A stretch of 64,000 nt of DNA from Gammaproteobacteria bacterium (GCA_029862005.1 JAOTYD010000013.1:1-64000), one strand, 5' to 3'; shown: positions 38,583 through 47,973, counted from the stretch's first letter. Translations and numbers: made by a program. The notes: generated from the sequence alone by a model not told the origin.

Positions 38583-39329
38583 CTATTGAATCTGCTTCCA
38601 TTGCTGATATTCCCTGGAGTCCGGAAAATCCGTCTCCAGTCGTTGCGCCAGTTCCTCTGCTTCACCCTCGTTATCGAGCTCCAGCGTGTTTCTGATCGCA
38701 AGCCACAGACTTCTCGCACTGGCCCTGGAAACCAGGTGATAACGGTCAATGTAAATTTTTGCATTGGTGAAATCACCTTCCTTGTAGAGCACATCTCCTA
38801 GGGCGACGAGGGCCGGACCGAAATCACTTTTCGATGCCACCGCCTGGCGCAGGTATTCTTTGCCCTTCTCGGCTTGATTTACCTGCAGCAAGCAAATCGC
38901 GGCATTGGTATAGGCATATTCCGGAGTCTTGTAAAGCGGGTTATCAAGGGCCTTCAAAAAATACTTTTCCGATTCCAGCTCCCGGCCATTACGGCACAGA
39001 AATGCCCCGAAGTTATTCGCGGCCTCGGAATTTTTTGGATCCAGTTCGGTCGCCTTTCGATAGTGAAACTCGGCCAGTTCTTTTTGCCCAAGCTTGTCCT
39101 GCAGCACGGCATACACGTAGTTTGCCTTTACCGATTCCGGATTCTGTCGAAGCGCTTTAACAAGTTTTTCCGTGGCAAGCTCAAAATTGTCCTGTTGCAG
39201 GTACCCAAGCCCCATCTCGGTATTTACATCACTGGCCTGTTCGTCCCTGCTCTTGCCGGGATTCACCGCTACGCAAGCCTGGAGTAATCCAGTTACCACA
39301 AGCAAAATGAATAGTCTTTTAATTGGCAA
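38583..39329 (-). CDS. pilF: Type IV pilus assembly lipoprotein PilF/PilW
   Basis: This 248-residue lipoprotein (lipobox LQAC, Cys19) has about six TPR repeats, beginning with MGLGYLQQDNFELATEKL and ANNFGAFLCRNGRELESEKYF. It acts as the pilotin that brings the PilQ secretin to the outer membrane. The start is TTG at 39329, preceded by an AAGGGG ribosome-binding site within the rlmN end, and it overlaps rlmN by 11 bases. It lies between rlmN and rodZ as usual. Confidence 0.93.
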   Translation of the reverse strand: MPIKRLFILLVVTGLLQACVAVNPGKSRDEQASDVNTEMGLGYLQQDNFELATEKLVKALRQNPESVKANYVYAVLQDKLGQKELAEFHYRKATELDPKNSEAANNFGAFLCRNGRELESEKYFLKALDNPLYKTPEYAYTNAAICLLQVNQAEKGKEYLRQAVASKSDFGPALVALGDVLYKEGDFTNAKIYIDRYHLVSRASARSLWLAIRNTLELDNEGEAEELAQRLETDFPDSREYQQWKQIQ

Positions 39330-40440
39330 GACGCATCCCCTTTATTTCTTTCAAACTTAACTGATACTTTTCGCTACGCCGGCTGCGGTCATGAAATGCG
39401 CCTACCAGCTGTCCGCAGGCAGCGTCGATATCGTCTCCGCGCGCGCGCCGGGTGACCGTCACGATTCCCTTACCCGCGGTATAGTCACGAAAACGGTCGA
39501 TCGCCTGCTGCTCCGAGCACTGATAAATGGCATGCGGATAGGGATTGAAAGGAATCAGGTTCAACTTACAGGGTATATCCCTGATGAGTTTAACCAGTTG
39601 ACGCGCGTGCTCGAGACTGTCGTTGACGCCATCCAGCATGACGTATTCAAAAGTGATCTTGCGACTCTTGTAACCGTCAATATAACCGTGGCAGGCCTGC
39701 AGTAACTTGCGTATCGGGTATTTTCTGTTGATCGGGACCAGCTGGTTGCGCAACCGATCATTGGGTGCATGTAGCGATACCGCCAGCGCAACATCGGTTG
39801 AGTGCTCGAGCTTTTCTATCGCTGGAACAACACCAGCGGTGCTTATCGTGACCCGCCGTTTGCTCAAGGCGTAACCATAGTCATCACACATCATATCGAC
39901 TGCGGCAATGACCGCATCGAAATTCAGCAGCGGCTCACCCATGCCCATCATGACCACGTTGGTAACACCCTTTGTATAACCCTCGGCCAGCAGGCTGTGA
40001 TGCGCAAAATGCAGTTGGGCGATGATTTCGGCAGTCGTCAGATTGCGATTAAATCCCTGCTTTGCGGTTGCACAGAAACTGCAGTTCAAGGTGCAGCCGA
40101 GTTGCGAAGATACGCAAAGTGTCATGCGCGATTTTTCCGGGATTAATACGCACTCGATCGCGTTGTCGCTATCGTCGACGCTCAGTAACCATTTGCGCGT
40201 ACCGTCGGCCGCGCGCTGATGCGTCAGTATCCGCGGGCGCCGAACGCAACAATTTGCATGCAGAAACTCACGCAAACTCTTGGACATGTCCGTCATCAGG
40301 CTGAAGTCGGTAACCCCGCGCTGGTGTACCCATTGCATCAACTGCCGGGCACGAAACGGTTTTTCTCCATTGGAGATAAAGAACGTTTCGAGCGCAGCTC
40401 GATTGAAATCAAGCAAATTAATTTTATCAGTCGTGGGCAT
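39319..40440 (-). CDS. rlmN: Dual-specificity RNA methyltransferase RlmN
   Basis: This 373-residue radical SAM enzyme methylates C2 of A2503 in 23S rRNA and A37 in some tRNAs. The cluster motif CTLNCSFC, the GMGEPLLN motif, the methyl-carrying cysteine region in DAACGQL and the VSLHAPND block are intact. The start is placed at ATG 40440 (MPTTDKINLLDF); a GTG six codons upstream is possible. It heads the rlmN-pilF-rodZ-hisS-yfgM-bamB-der series. The ndk gene that often precedes it is not present. Confidence 0.95.
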   Translation of the reverse strand: MPTTDKINLLDFNRAALETFFISNGEKPFRARQLMQWVHQRGVTDFSLMTDMSKSLREFLHANCCVRRPRILTHQRAADGTRKWLLSVDDSDNAIECVLIPEKSRMTLCVSSQLGCTLNCSFCATAKQGFNRNLTTAEIIAQLHFAHHSLLAEGYTKGVTNVVMMGMGEPLLNFDAVIAAVDMMCDDYGYALSKRRVTISTAGVVPAIEKLEHSTDVALAVSLHAPNDRLRNQLVPINRKYPIRKLLQACHGYIDGYKSRKITFEYVMLDGVNDSLEHARQLVKLIRDIPCKLNLIPFNPYPHAIYQCSEQQAIDRFRDYTAGKGIVTVTRRARGDDIDAACGQLVGAFHDRSRRSEKYQLSLKEIKGMRLAN

Positions 40441-40606
40441 CGGATTAGACACGGGCACTCAGGCTCAGCCAAACATGATTCCCCGGTCTGGACAATCAAC
40501 CGGGTCGATCGGCGAATTTTACGCATAAATTCGACTCAGTAGAAGTGAAATGCAGTCAGTTATCGGGTATTTGGGGGCTTTTGGCACGTTTTCCTTGTAA
40601 AACAGC

Positions 40607-40634
40607 TTGTTAGGTCAGGGTAGCCAGATATAAT
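40607..40634 (+). promoter_or_regulatory. Predicted sigma-70 promoter of thrC
   Basis: The -35 box TTGTTA (40607-40612) and perfect -10 box TATAAT (40629-40634) are separated by 16 bases. The predicted leader is about 33 bases, too short for a peptide-based attenuator. Confidence 0.7.
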
Positions 40635-40673
40635 TCGCTTTTTCTCCAGCTTTGGCAGGCCCGAGGCCCCCGC

Positions 40674-42155
40674 ATGATTTTCACCGAAACCCGAGGCAAC
40701 GACGGTATACGCCAGGCGCGCATGAGCTTTTCGGGCGCGCTGCAGTCTCCGATCGCCTCGTTCGGCGGAATTTACAGCCCCGAGGCCATGCCACCGCTTG
40801 ACCCCGGATTCCTGGGCCGCCACCTGGACAGTTCATACAAGCAATTGGCGCTCGCCTTGCTGCAACACCTCGATATCGATATCGACACGCAAGTGTTACG
40901 TCAGGCACTTGATTTGTACGATCGTTTCGACGACGCGACTGACCCGGTACCGGTGGTCAGGCTGGATCAGAATATATTTGTCAGCGAACTCTACCATGGG
41001 CCAACCCGTGCCTTTAAGGACATGGCGTTACAACCCTTTGGCCTGGTACTGTCGGAGCTCGCGCAACAGCAACAACAACAATACCTGATCCTGACCGCAA
41101 CCAGCGGTGACACGGGTCCGGCCGCGTTGGAGACGTTTCGCAACCGTGCCAACATCCGTGTTGCCTGCCTGTATCCGGATGGCGGCACCTCCGACGTGCA
41201 GCGCCTGCAGATGGTGACCGAGGATGCACCCAATCTCAAGGTAATTGGTATTCGCGGTAATTTTGACGACGCGCAGTCAGCGCTTAAATCGCTACTTTCT
41301 TCACAAACGTTTAACCAGCGCTTAAGCGAATTAAACATATCCCTGTCAGCCGCCAACTCGGTTAATTTCGGGCGCATCATATTCCAGATGCTGTACCAGT
41401 TTCATTGCTACCTGGCGTTGGTGCGTCAACAGGCAATTACGCTGGGTGAAAGTATCGTGCTGCATATTCCCAGCGGCAATTTTGGTAATGCGCTGGGCGC
41501 TTACTATGCCCATCGTCTCGGTTTGCCGATCGCTAAAATCGTAATCGCGTCCAACGCCAATAACGTACTCACCGAATGGATTCAAACCGGTCGCTACGAC
41601 CTGAGTCATCGCGACCTGATTACGACGACTTCACCGGCGATGGATATTCTCAAATCATCCAATGTTGAGCGCCTGCTGTTCGACCTGTTCGGTGCGATCC
41701 GCACCCGGGAACTGATGCAGCAGCTAGACGAGCTGGGTTGTTACCAGCTCGAACCAAAGGAGCATGAGCAGGTTACCGAGGTATTTGCGGCCGATTTTTG
41801 TTCAGACAACGAAGGAAAGGAGTACATTCGACAGACTTTTGCGCAGGGATACCTGGTAGATCCACATACAGCGACCTGCCTGAAAACCTGCCGGTCGGAG
41901 CCCTTTCGGGACCAGGTCAATCTCATTTATTCGACCGCGGAATGGACCAAGTTCGCTCCGGTTATGGACAATGCGATTAATGGAAACGAACCAGAATCGG
42001 ACCGGGCGGCACTGGAATCGGTTGCGGCCGCCGCCGGCATAAAGGTGCCCGAGGTCATCGCACAATTATTCGAGAAAGCCATCGCTCACCCCGACGTTGT
42101 CAAAAAGCAGGACATCGAAAGCGAGATTTTGAAATTCCTGGAACCGAAGCGCTAG
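40674..42155 (+). CDS. thrC: Threonine synthase
   Basis: This 493-residue PLP enzyme converts O-phosphohomoserine to threonine. The PLP lysine lies in HGPTRAFKDMALQ, the phosphate-binding block in TATSGDTGPAALE, and IPSGNFGNALGAYYA is typical of the enzyme group that includes Pseudomonas ThrC. A short glutamine run (QQQQQ) occurs near residue 133. Hom, the earlier enzyme, is encoded 3 kb away on the other strand. The gene overlaps the convergent MFS gene by 4 bases. Confidence 0.95.
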   Translation: MIFTETRGNDGIRQARMSFSGALQSPIASFGGIYSPEAMPPLDPGFLGRHLDSSYKQLALALLQHLDIDIDTQVLRQALDLYDRFDDATDPVPVVRLDQNIFVSELYHGPTRAFKDMALQPFGLVLSELAQQQQQQYLILTATSGDTGPAALETFRNRANIRVACLYPDGGTSDVQRLQMVTEDAPNLKVIGIRGNFDDAQSALKSLLSSQTFNQRLSELNISLSAANSVNFGRIIFQMLYQFHCYLALVRQQAITLGESIVLHIPSGNFGNALGAYYAHRLGLPIAKIVIASNANNVLTEWIQTGRYDLSHRDLITTTSPAMDILKSSNVERLLFDLFGAIRTRELMQQLDELGCYQLEPKEHEQVTEVFAADFCSDNEGKEYIRQTFAQGYLVDPHTATCLKTCRSEPFRDQVNLIYSTAEWTKFAPVMDNAINGNEPESDRAALESVAAAAGIKVPEVIAQLFEKAIAHPDVVKKQDIESEILKFLEPKR

Positions 42156-43369
42156 GAATCCGATTCGAGGCCGGCTTCAGTCCATTTGATAATCAACAGG
42201 CTGGCTAATCCGAGTATCGCGAATCCTGCCACCAGCGGCATAATAGTCGAGTTATAGGCGTTGGCAATGATGATCCCAAACACAACCGAGATCAGGGTTG
42301 ACAGGGACCCTACGACCGCCGACCCAAGACCGGCTATGTGACCGAGCGGCTCCATCGCGAGCGCAATCAGGTTTCCAAACAGAATACCAAAGAAAAAGAA
42401 TACGCAAAGCAGATACATCATTAACATGAAAAGGCCTGGATGACCATCCAGAAATGCCGCGCCAAGAAAAAATGGAAAAGACAGCAAACAGATCACCTGC
42501 AGCGCGATTCTTGACAGACGCCTCATTCCGAAGCGCATCACCAGGCGCGCGTTTACCAGCGATGCGCAGCCAATCGCACTGGCCAGAATTCCGAAATAAA
42601 GTGGAAACAGGTCGAATAACTCGTACTGTACCTGGAAAATCTGCTGAGAGCTGCTGAGGTACCCGAGGAAAGCACCAAAAATAAATCCCATCGTCAAGGT
42701 GTAGCCCAGCGCGGCCCGGTTTCTGAGTATGGCCTGAATATCGAGCAACAATTGGGCGAAAGAAAACCTGATTCGGTTCTTGCGCGCCAGTGTCTCGGGT
42801 TGACGCAACCAGAACCAGGATACAACCACCAGCACCAGCAGCAGAAACATAGCGAAGATCCAGTGCCAGCTGGCCAGCTTCAGAATCAGCTGCCCTATCG
42901 CAGGCGCGAATACCGGAACCAGTATGAACACGGTCATCACGAAAGACATGACTCTTGCCATTTCGCGGCCTTTGAACTGATCGCGAACCAGCGCAATCGA
43001 TACGATGCGCGGCCCCGAGGCCCCCAATCCCTGCAGAAATCGGCCCAGCAACATCTGCTCGAAATCGACTGCAACGATAGAAAGCACGCAACCCAGCGCG
43101 AACACTGCAAAACCCGAGATAATGGAGGGACGACGACCGAACGAATCCGACAGCGGGCCGAAAAATATTTGACCGAAGGCCATACCCGCAAAAAAAATCG
43201 AGATCACGTATTGGCTGTCATTAATCTGATGCACACCGAGATCGGCCGCAATCTCCGGCAGTGCCGGCAACATCGCATCGATTGAAAGCGCAACCAGCGA
43301 TATGATCAATGCAATGAGAATAACAAACTCGATAAACCCGGGACTTCGACCGGCTACCCGGGGATTCAT
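42152..43369 (-). CDS. Bcr/CflA-family MFS drug exporter
   Basis: This protein of about 405 residues has twelve membrane helices and the DHA1 motif GPLSDSFGRRPSIISG between helices 2 and 3. SIDAMLPALPEIAADLG in helix 1 and RFLQGLGASGPRIVSIALVRD in helix 4 are typical of Bcr/CflA exporters, which expel drugs or small metabolites by proton antiport. The ATG at 43369 is preferred because the earlier start codon is a TTG inside the GNAT gene. It follows hom and the GNAT gene on the same strand, and export of an amino-acid-related compound is one possibility. Confidence 0.9.
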   Translation of the reverse strand: MNPRVAGRSPGFIEFVILIALIISLVALSIDAMLPALPEIAADLGVHQINDSQYVISIFFAGMAFGQIFFGPLSDSFGRRPSIISGFAVFALGCVLSIVAVDFEQMLLGRFLQGLGASGPRIVSIALVRDQFKGREMARVMSFVMTVFILVPVFAPAIGQLILKLASWHWIFAMFLLLVLVVVSWFWLRQPETLARKNRIRFSFAQLLLDIQAILRNRAALGYTLTMGFIFGAFLGYLSSSQQIFQVQYELFDLFPLYFGILASAIGCASLVNARLVMRFGMRRLSRIALQVICLLSFPFFLGAAFLDGHPGLFMLMMYLLCVFFFFGILFGNLIALAMEPLGHIAGLGSAVVGSLSTLISVVFGIIIANAYNSTIMPLVAGFAILGLASLLIIKWTEAGLESDS

Positions 43370-43388
43370 CTCGCGACTCGTCCGACGC

Positions 43389-43838
43389 CTATCGAGGCGC
43401 TGCAAACGTCATCTTCAGACAACTGGCAGTGTCTGGACAAAGCGACGTAAATTGGCGGGTACTTGCAATAGCGGGCGGGACTTCGATACGATCAATTCGC
43501 TTAAAACCCAGATTTTCAAAATAGGCCCCGGCAGTTTCGGTGAGTAAATAAACCGACTCCCTGCCCTCGGAATCAGCGAACCTGATGAGGTGTTCGATGA
43601 TGCTTTTTCCGAGACCACGGCCGCGATATTGCTCGTGCACGACCACGGAGCGCAGCAGCGCAACGTTTGCAGCAGGTTCGAGTCCTCCGGCAGCAATCAG
43701 ATCGGCCCCGTCGAAGATCCCATAGAAATTTTGCACCTGTTCTGCACAATCCTCCGCCGGTAGATTATTGCCAAGCAGCAGGTTTTCCAGCTGAACCAGG
43801 TCACCAGCCCGAAGCCTGATTATCGAATCGAAAGGCAA
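43389..43838 (-). CDS. GNAT-family N-acetyltransferase (ArsN2-like)
   Basis: This 149-residue acetyltransferase has the acetyl-CoA loop VHEQYRGRGLGKSIIEHL and the C-terminal pattern TETAGAYFENLGFKRIDR...FTSLCPDTASCLKM, which resembles ArsN2-like and related GNAT enzymes. No arsenic genes are nearby, so the substrate is open; an amino acid or amine is possible given hom beside it. The start is TTG at 43838 with a GGGAG site upstream. It lies 18 bases after hom and 19 bases before the MFS gene. Confidence 0.85.
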   Translation of the reverse strand: MPFDSIIRLRAGDLVQLENLLLGNNLPAEDCAEQVQNFYGIFDGADLIAAGGLEPAANVALLRSVVVHEQYRGRGLGKSIIEHLIRFADSEGRESVYLLTETAGAYFENLGFKRIDRIEVPPAIASTRQFTSLCPDTASCLKMTFAAPR

Positions 43839-43856
43839 GACGCCGGCACTCCCGTC

Positions 43857-45173
43857 TTAATCCCCGTCGAGCGTCTCAACGCGAATCCGGTGGACATCGC
43901 CGTGTACAACTTCAAGTCGCTTGATTGCATCAATCGCATCGACCATTTGCTGTTCCTGGATCCTTTGCGTCAGCATGATAATTGTCGCCCGTGTGACCCC
44001 GGATTCCGGCTCCTTTTGCAATACCGCTTCGATAGAAATTTCCTTATCTCCCATAATGCGGGTGATTTCAGCCAAAACACCGGGACGATCATCGGCACAC
44101 ATGCGTAAATAGTAGGCAGTTTGAATCTCAGTGATCGGCAGAATCGGTAGATCGACAATTTGATCGGGCTGGAAAGCCAGATGCGGTACCCGGTTCTGTG
44201 CATCGGTGGTAATCGTGCGGGCAACGTCGATAATATCTGCGATTACGGCAGATGCGGTTGGGTCGGCTCCTGCCCCGGCACCATAGTAGAGTGAAGGCCC
44301 AAGCCTGTCAGCCTGCACCAGCACCGCGTTCATGACGCCGTCCACATTGGCAATCAATCTTTTTTCCGGAATCAGGGTCGGATGTACACGCATTTCAATT
44401 CCTGCCTCGGAACGACGTGCTACGCCCAAATGCTTGATTCGATAACCTAGCTGATTGGCATAGACCACGTCCTCGGTCGAAATGCCACCAATACCTTCCG
44501 TGTAAACAGCGTCGAACTGCAGCGGGATACCGAAGGCAATCGACGCCAGGATACAGAGCTTATGGGCCGCATCAATTCCTTCGACGTCAAAAGTTGGATC
44601 TGCTTCGGCATAGCCCAGTTGCTGAGCCTCATGCAGTACGTCGTCAAAATCACGACCCTTATCACGCATTTCCGTGAGTATGAAGTTACCGGTGCCGTTG
44701 ATAATTCCAGCAACCGACTGGATATGATTCGCACTTAAACCCTCGCGAATCGATTTGATGATCGGTATACCCCCGGCTACTGCAGCCTCGAATACAACAT
44801 TGACGCCACTTTTCTGGGCCGCGGCAAATATTTCGTTACCGTGTAATGCGATCAACGCCTTGTTGGCGGTCACTACGTGTTTCCCTTTTTCGATCGCCTG
44901 CATCACCAGTTCAAGCGCCGGGTCATAGCCACCGATAAGCTCGATGACGATATCGATTTCGGGATTGTTGATGACTTCAAAAGGATCATCAACGAGATTG
45001 ATATCTCCGCTACCCTGTGGCAATCCAGCCGCGACATTGCGCCGTGACGCCTGAATAATTTCTATTTTTCGACCTGCCCGACGCGCGATTTCGGCGGAAT
45101 TATTCTTTAACACTATCGCGGTACTGGCACCGACGGTACCGACACCAAGCAAACCCAGTTTCACCGGTTTCAA
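43857..45173 (-). CDS. hom: Homoserine dehydrogenase
   Basis: This 438-residue enzyme reduces aspartate semialdehyde to homoserine. The NAD(P) motif is GLLGVGTVGAST at the N-terminus, the catalytic region includes GIINGTGNFILTEM and EGIDAAHKLCILASIAFG, and a C-terminal ACT domain (about residues 350-425) should give threonine feedback control. It is the monofunctional form, without aspartokinase. Translation starts at TTG 45173 with a GGAG site 8 bases upstream. A sigma-70-type promoter lies about 45 bases upstream. Confidence 0.96.
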   Translation of the reverse strand: MKPVKLGLLGVGTVGASTAIVLKNNSAEIARRAGRKIEIIQASRRNVAAGLPQGSGDINLVDDPFEVINNPEIDIVIELIGGYDPALELVMQAIEKGKHVVTANKALIALHGNEIFAAAQKSGVNVVFEAAVAGGIPIIKSIREGLSANHIQSVAGIINGTGNFILTEMRDKGRDFDDVLHEAQQLGYAEADPTFDVEGIDAAHKLCILASIAFGIPLQFDAVYTEGIGGISTEDVVYANQLGYRIKHLGVARRSEAGIEMRVHPTLIPEKRLIANVDGVMNAVLVQADRLGPSLYYGAGAGADPTASAVIADIIDVARTITTDAQNRVPHLAFQPDQIVDLPILPITEIQTAYYLRMCADDRPGVLAEITRIMGDKEISIEAVLQKEPESGVTRATIIMLTQRIQEQQMVDAIDAIKRLEVVHGDVHRIRVETLDGD

Positions 45174-45216
45174 TCAAAGTCTCCAGAAGTCATCGCAGGG
45201 GATTTTCGAACGCGCA

Positions 45217-45245
45217 ACAGTAAGAAAACTATACTCGACTGTCAA
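45217..45245 (-). promoter_or_regulatory. Predicted sigma-70 promoter of hom
   Basis: On the minus strand a perfect -35 box TTGACA (45245-45240) is followed after 17 bases by TACTGT (45222-45217). It would give a leader of about 38 bases before the TTG start of hom. Confidence 0.55.
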
Positions 45246-45304
45246 CCACAAGCATCATTGGGCCAATATTGATCAGGCTGGCAATTTACATTATTCTGAG
45301 TTGC

Positions 45305-45688
45305 ATGCCGCTTGCCGAAGACATCATCACCAGTAGCCATCGAATCACCGCCTATGACACGGGCATGATCAGCATAAACGAGGAGATATATCGTCAAAGC
45401 CTGGTCATGACGGCCGATTCTATTCTGTGTCCGTGGCCGGTTTCATCGCTTGAGCATCTCGATACGGAAACCCTGGCGCCAATATTCGATTCAAAACCAA
45501 CGGTGGTCCTGCTCGGCACCGGCGAACGCCAAATGTTTCCGGATGCCAGGATATTCGTACAGTTCGGCGAGCGGGGCATCGGCCTCGAGGTCATGGACAA
45601 CGGCGCCCTGTGCCGCACCTTTAATATCCTCGTCGCCGAAGACCGCGACGTCACCGCCGCCATCATCCTCAACGCCTCAAACACCTGA
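45305..45688 (+). CDS. Mth938-like domain protein
   Basis: This 127-residue protein of the Mth938/NDUFAF3 group (DUF498) has the typical RITAYDTGMISINEEIYRQSLVM, PTVVLLGTGERQMFP and GIGLEVMDNGALCRTFNILVAEDR segments. The human relative NDUFAF3 assists complex I assembly; bacterial members are uncharacterised. The ATG at 45305 is chosen; an upstream TTG would add a hydrophobic extension. The gene converges with rpoS across the second composite structured element. Confidence 0.88.
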   Translation: MPLAEDIITSSHRITAYDTGMISINEEIYRQSLVMTADSILCPWPVSSLEHLDTETLAPIFDSKPTVVLLGTGERQMFPDARIFVQFGERGIGLEVMDNGALCRTFNILVAEDRDVTAAIILNASNT

Positions 45689-45733
45689 CTCACAAATACC
45701 GAGCCAACAACCCGACCGATAATCCGTCCGAAC

Positions 45734-45863
45734 GCTATCCCGGAATAAAGCTCGCAAAAGACGCTCCCAACCGGCGCGCGCGCCGGTTGGTCCATCCATG
45801 GAATCGCTTGGAGAGCGGCACGGATGCCGCGCTCCACTTTTGCTGGCTTTATTCCGGGATAGC
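45734..45863. repeat. Type A structured intergenic element, copy 2
   Basis: The outer stem pairs 45734-45760 with 45837-45863 (25 of 27 positions). The inner hairpin CCAACCGGCG...CGCCGGTTGG at 45767-45790, the conserved TCCATCCATGGAATCG segment and a GCGGCA/TGCCGC hairpin match copy 1 at 29552-29683. The outer-stem sequences of the two copies differ at several positions, and both arms change together. Confidence 0.85.
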
Positions 45864-45875
45864 TACCCACGGTAG

Positions 45876-46087
45876 AGGCAACCGAAGAGACTCATTGCGA
45901 CATAAAGACCGGGTGCTGAAAAATGCTTGTTTTTAAAGGGTCAGGCCGCAGGGATGCGGTGGTCCGACACATCGGCTGAGGCGATCCGAGACAAGGACGT
46001 CGAGTCTCGCCGTGCCCTTTAAAAACAAGCATTTTTCAGGTAGCCGAAGGCCACCCGGTCAGTCGCAATGAGTCTCTTCGGTTGCCT
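45876..46087. repeat. Type B structured intergenic element, copy 2
   Basis: This 212-base nested palindrome has outer 26-base arms at 45876-45901 and 46062-46087, an ACCGGGTG/CACCCGGT step, and inner 25-base arms at 45916-45940 and 46015-46039 that pair perfectly. At the tip are CCGC-AGGGAT-GCGG and a CGAGAC...GTCTCG hairpin whose loop holds GGACGT. These two loop words are shared with 29693-29804. Confidence 0.88.
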
Positions 46088-46145
46088 GTACAGAGTTCGA
46101 AGGATTGTGGGCCGGGTTGTCGGCCTAGTAAGCGCGAGAGCGGTG

Positions 46146-47228
46146 TTATTCTTCGATTATGTTTTCGCGCGAGTAGCCGCTGTGCTCGAGGATGCGACGC
46201 AGCTTGCGCAGTGCATCCATCTGGATCTGGCGCACGCGCTCACGGGTGACACCGAGCTCGAGCCCAACCTCCTCCAGCGTACCGCGCGCGTGATTGCGCA
46301 GACCAAAGCGGCGTACCACAACATCCCGCTGCTTCTCATCGAGTTCGTCGAGCCAGCTGTCAAGGTGCGCTATCACGGATTCATCCTGCAGAATAACAGA
46401 TGGATCCGCATTATTATCGTCAGGGATAACGTCGAGTAGCGGGCGTTCACCCTCACCGCCCATCGGAATATCGAAGGAGGAAACACGATCAGCGAGCTTG
46501 AACATTTTCTCGACGTCTTTTACCGGTTTCTTCAGCAACCTGGCCACGTCCTCGGGCGTTGCCTCCCGGTTCAATTCCTGGGTGAGTTTTCGTGCCGCCC
46601 TGAGGTAGGTGTTCAATTCCTTGATCACGTGAATCGGCAACCTGATAGTGCGTGTCTGGTTCATCAGGCCGCGTTCTATGGTTTGCCTGATCCACCAGGT
46701 GGCATAGGTTGAAAAACGAAAACCGCGCTCAGGATCAAATTTTTCGACCGCGCGGATCAGGCCCAGGTTGCCCTCTTCGATCAGATCGAGTAGCGCCAGC
46801 CCGCGATTCATGTATCGTCTCGCAATCTTGACGACCAGGCGCAGGTTACATTCGATCATTTTATCGCGCGCCGCGGTGTCACCTTTTAACGCGAGCCGCG
46901 AATAGTGGACTTCCTCTTCCGCGGTCAACAGTGGTGAAACTTCTATTTCCTTGAGGTAGAGCCGGGTTGGATCTGCATCCGATGAGCGACGTGTCGTCGT
47001 CTTGCGACGATCCGTTTCAGGCTTGCGTCGATCGACAAATTTCTCACTCTCGGTGGCGTCCCCTTCGCCCGCTCCGATCGTAGTGATCTCTTCTACTTCG
47101 TCTTCGTCTCCATCCTCGACATCGGCTTCCAGATCGGTCGCTTCCTCATCGTCGACAAGATCCTCTACCAACTCTTCTGGCGGTATTTCGGTATCTTCGA
47201 TAAGAGACTTATCGGTCGATTTAGTCAT
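46146..47228 (-). CDS. rpoS: Stationary-phase sigma factor RpoS
   Basis: This 360-residue sigma-70-family factor directs the general stress response. It has region 1.2 ([17 protein letters not shown]), region 2 ([27 protein letters not shown] and [17 protein letters not shown]), region 3, and region 4 ([22 protein letters not shown]). The first 60 residues are an acidic extension longer than in E. coli. nlpD lies 12 bases upstream. In enterics and pseudomonads the main rpoS promoter is inside nlpD, which is likely here too. The composite structured repeat follows its stop codon. Confidence 0.96.
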   Translation of the reverse strand: MTKSTDKSLIEDTEIPPEELVEDLVDDEEATDLEADVEDGDEDEVEEITTIGAGEGDATESEKFVDRRKPETDRRKTTTRRSSDADPTRLYLKEIEVSPLLTAEEEVHYSRLALKGDTAARDKMIECNLRLVVKIARRYMNRGLALLDLIEEGNLGLIRAVEKFDPERGFRFSTYATWWIRQTIERGLMNQTRTIRLPIHVIKELNTYLRAARKLTQELNREATPEDVARLLKKPVKDVEKMFKLADRVSSFDIPMGGEGERPLLDVIPDDNNADPSVILQDESVIAHLDSWLDELDEKQRDVVVRRFGLRNHARGTLEEVGLELGVTRERVRQIQMDALRKLRRILEHSGYSRENIIEE

Positions 47229-47240
47229 TGAGAAGTTCCT

Positions 47241-47963
47241 TTAATTCTTTGGCAGATACTTCATAGGGTCAACTGGCTTACCGTTTCGCCTGATCTCAAA
47301 ATGCAGCTTTGCAACGTTATCTCTGCTTCCCATTTTCGCGACCATCTTCCCTGCCTTTACTGCGCTTCCCTCTTGCACCAGACGTTCCTGACAATAGGCA
47401 TAGGCACTCAGATAGGTATCGCTGTGCTTGATAATGATCAGATTACCATAACCGGCCAAACCATTACCACTATATACCACGCTTCCATCTGCAACTGCGC
47501 GTACCGGTTGACCGAGTCGTCCAGCAATATCGATTCCGCGTCGACCGAGTTCTGACGCCAGAAAAGTATTCATAGGTTTGCCTTTGGTCGGCCATAACCA
47601 TTTAACCGGATTGCGCCCACTAGACTGCTTATTTTTGGTACTGGTGGCAACTTTAGGCTGGGTAGAAGTGCTTTTTTTGCTCGCGCTACTTGCGGTACTT
47701 TTAATGGTACCGGCAACAGCTTGTCCGCTGGGTTTTATCAACCGCAGGCGCTGTCCCGGGTGAATCGGCGAATTGACGCCGATCTGGTTCCAGCGGGCCA
47801 GTTGCTTGTAGTCGAGTCCGTAACGCCACGCGATCGAATAAAGCGTATCACTCGGTTTTACCGTATACCAACCGGCACCGCGCGACACATAAGTCGGCGG
47901 CTTTACCGTAACGCAGGAAACCAGCAGCAATACGGCAAGAGCGGTAGTGAGAGCTGATTTCAT
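47241..47963 (-). CDS. nlpD: NlpD-like lipoprotein, degenerate LytM activator
   Basis: This 240-residue lipoprotein has a signal ending LVSC, a LysM domain (YTVKPSDTLYSIAWRYG...LRLIKP, about residues 30-78), a Ser/Lys linker and an M23 domain. The M23 metal site is lost: RRGIDIAG replaces H-S-G-x-D, AYAYC replaces A-Y-A-H, and KLHFEIR replaces H-L-H. NlpD proteins activate amidase AmiC rather than cut peptidoglycan, so this fits. The start at 47963 gives the lipoprotein signal; an in-frame ATG 36 bases upstream does not. Confidence 0.92.
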   Translation of the reverse strand: MKSALTTALAVLLLVSCVTVKPPTYVSRGAGWYTVKPSDTLYSIAWRYGLDYKQLARWNQIGVNSPIHPGQRLRLIKPSGQAVAGTIKSTASSASKKSTSTQPKVATSTKNKQSSGRNPVKWLWPTKGKPMNTFLASELGRRGIDIAGRLGQPVRAVADGSVVYSGNGLAGYGNLIIIKHSDTYLSAYAYCQERLVQEGSAVKAGKMVAKMGSRDNVAKLHFEIRRNGKPVDPMKYLPKN

Positions 47964-47973
47964 GATTCGACTT

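Larger units (their letters stand above)
45703..46124. repeat. Outer inverted repeat enclosing type A and type B elements
   Basis: The segment 45703-45733 is complementary to 46095-46124 at about 80 percent of positions; the shared words are ACAACCCG, AATCC and GAAC. The left arm ends exactly where the type A hairpin starts. The whole 422-base region therefore folds as an outer stem carrying two large hairpins. It fills the gap between the Mth938-like gene and rpoS. Confidence 0.65.

Noticed and set aside
40459-40673. A sigma-54 promoter for thrC at TTGGCACG near 40581
   Set aside because: The second element GC does not occur 10 bases after GG, whereas a good sigma-70 promoter with TATAAT lies closer to the gene.
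41062-41082. The CAA/CAG run in thrC as a phase-variable microsatellite
   Set aside because: It is a short imperfect trinucleotide run encoding five glutamines; changes would stay in frame, and nothing indicates switching.
45394-45870. A 158-codon minus-strand frame over the Mth938-like gene and the type A element
   Set aside because: It is antisense to a recognisable gene and its start lies in the palindrome. The similarity of its translation to the frame at 46068 only reflects the inverted repeat.
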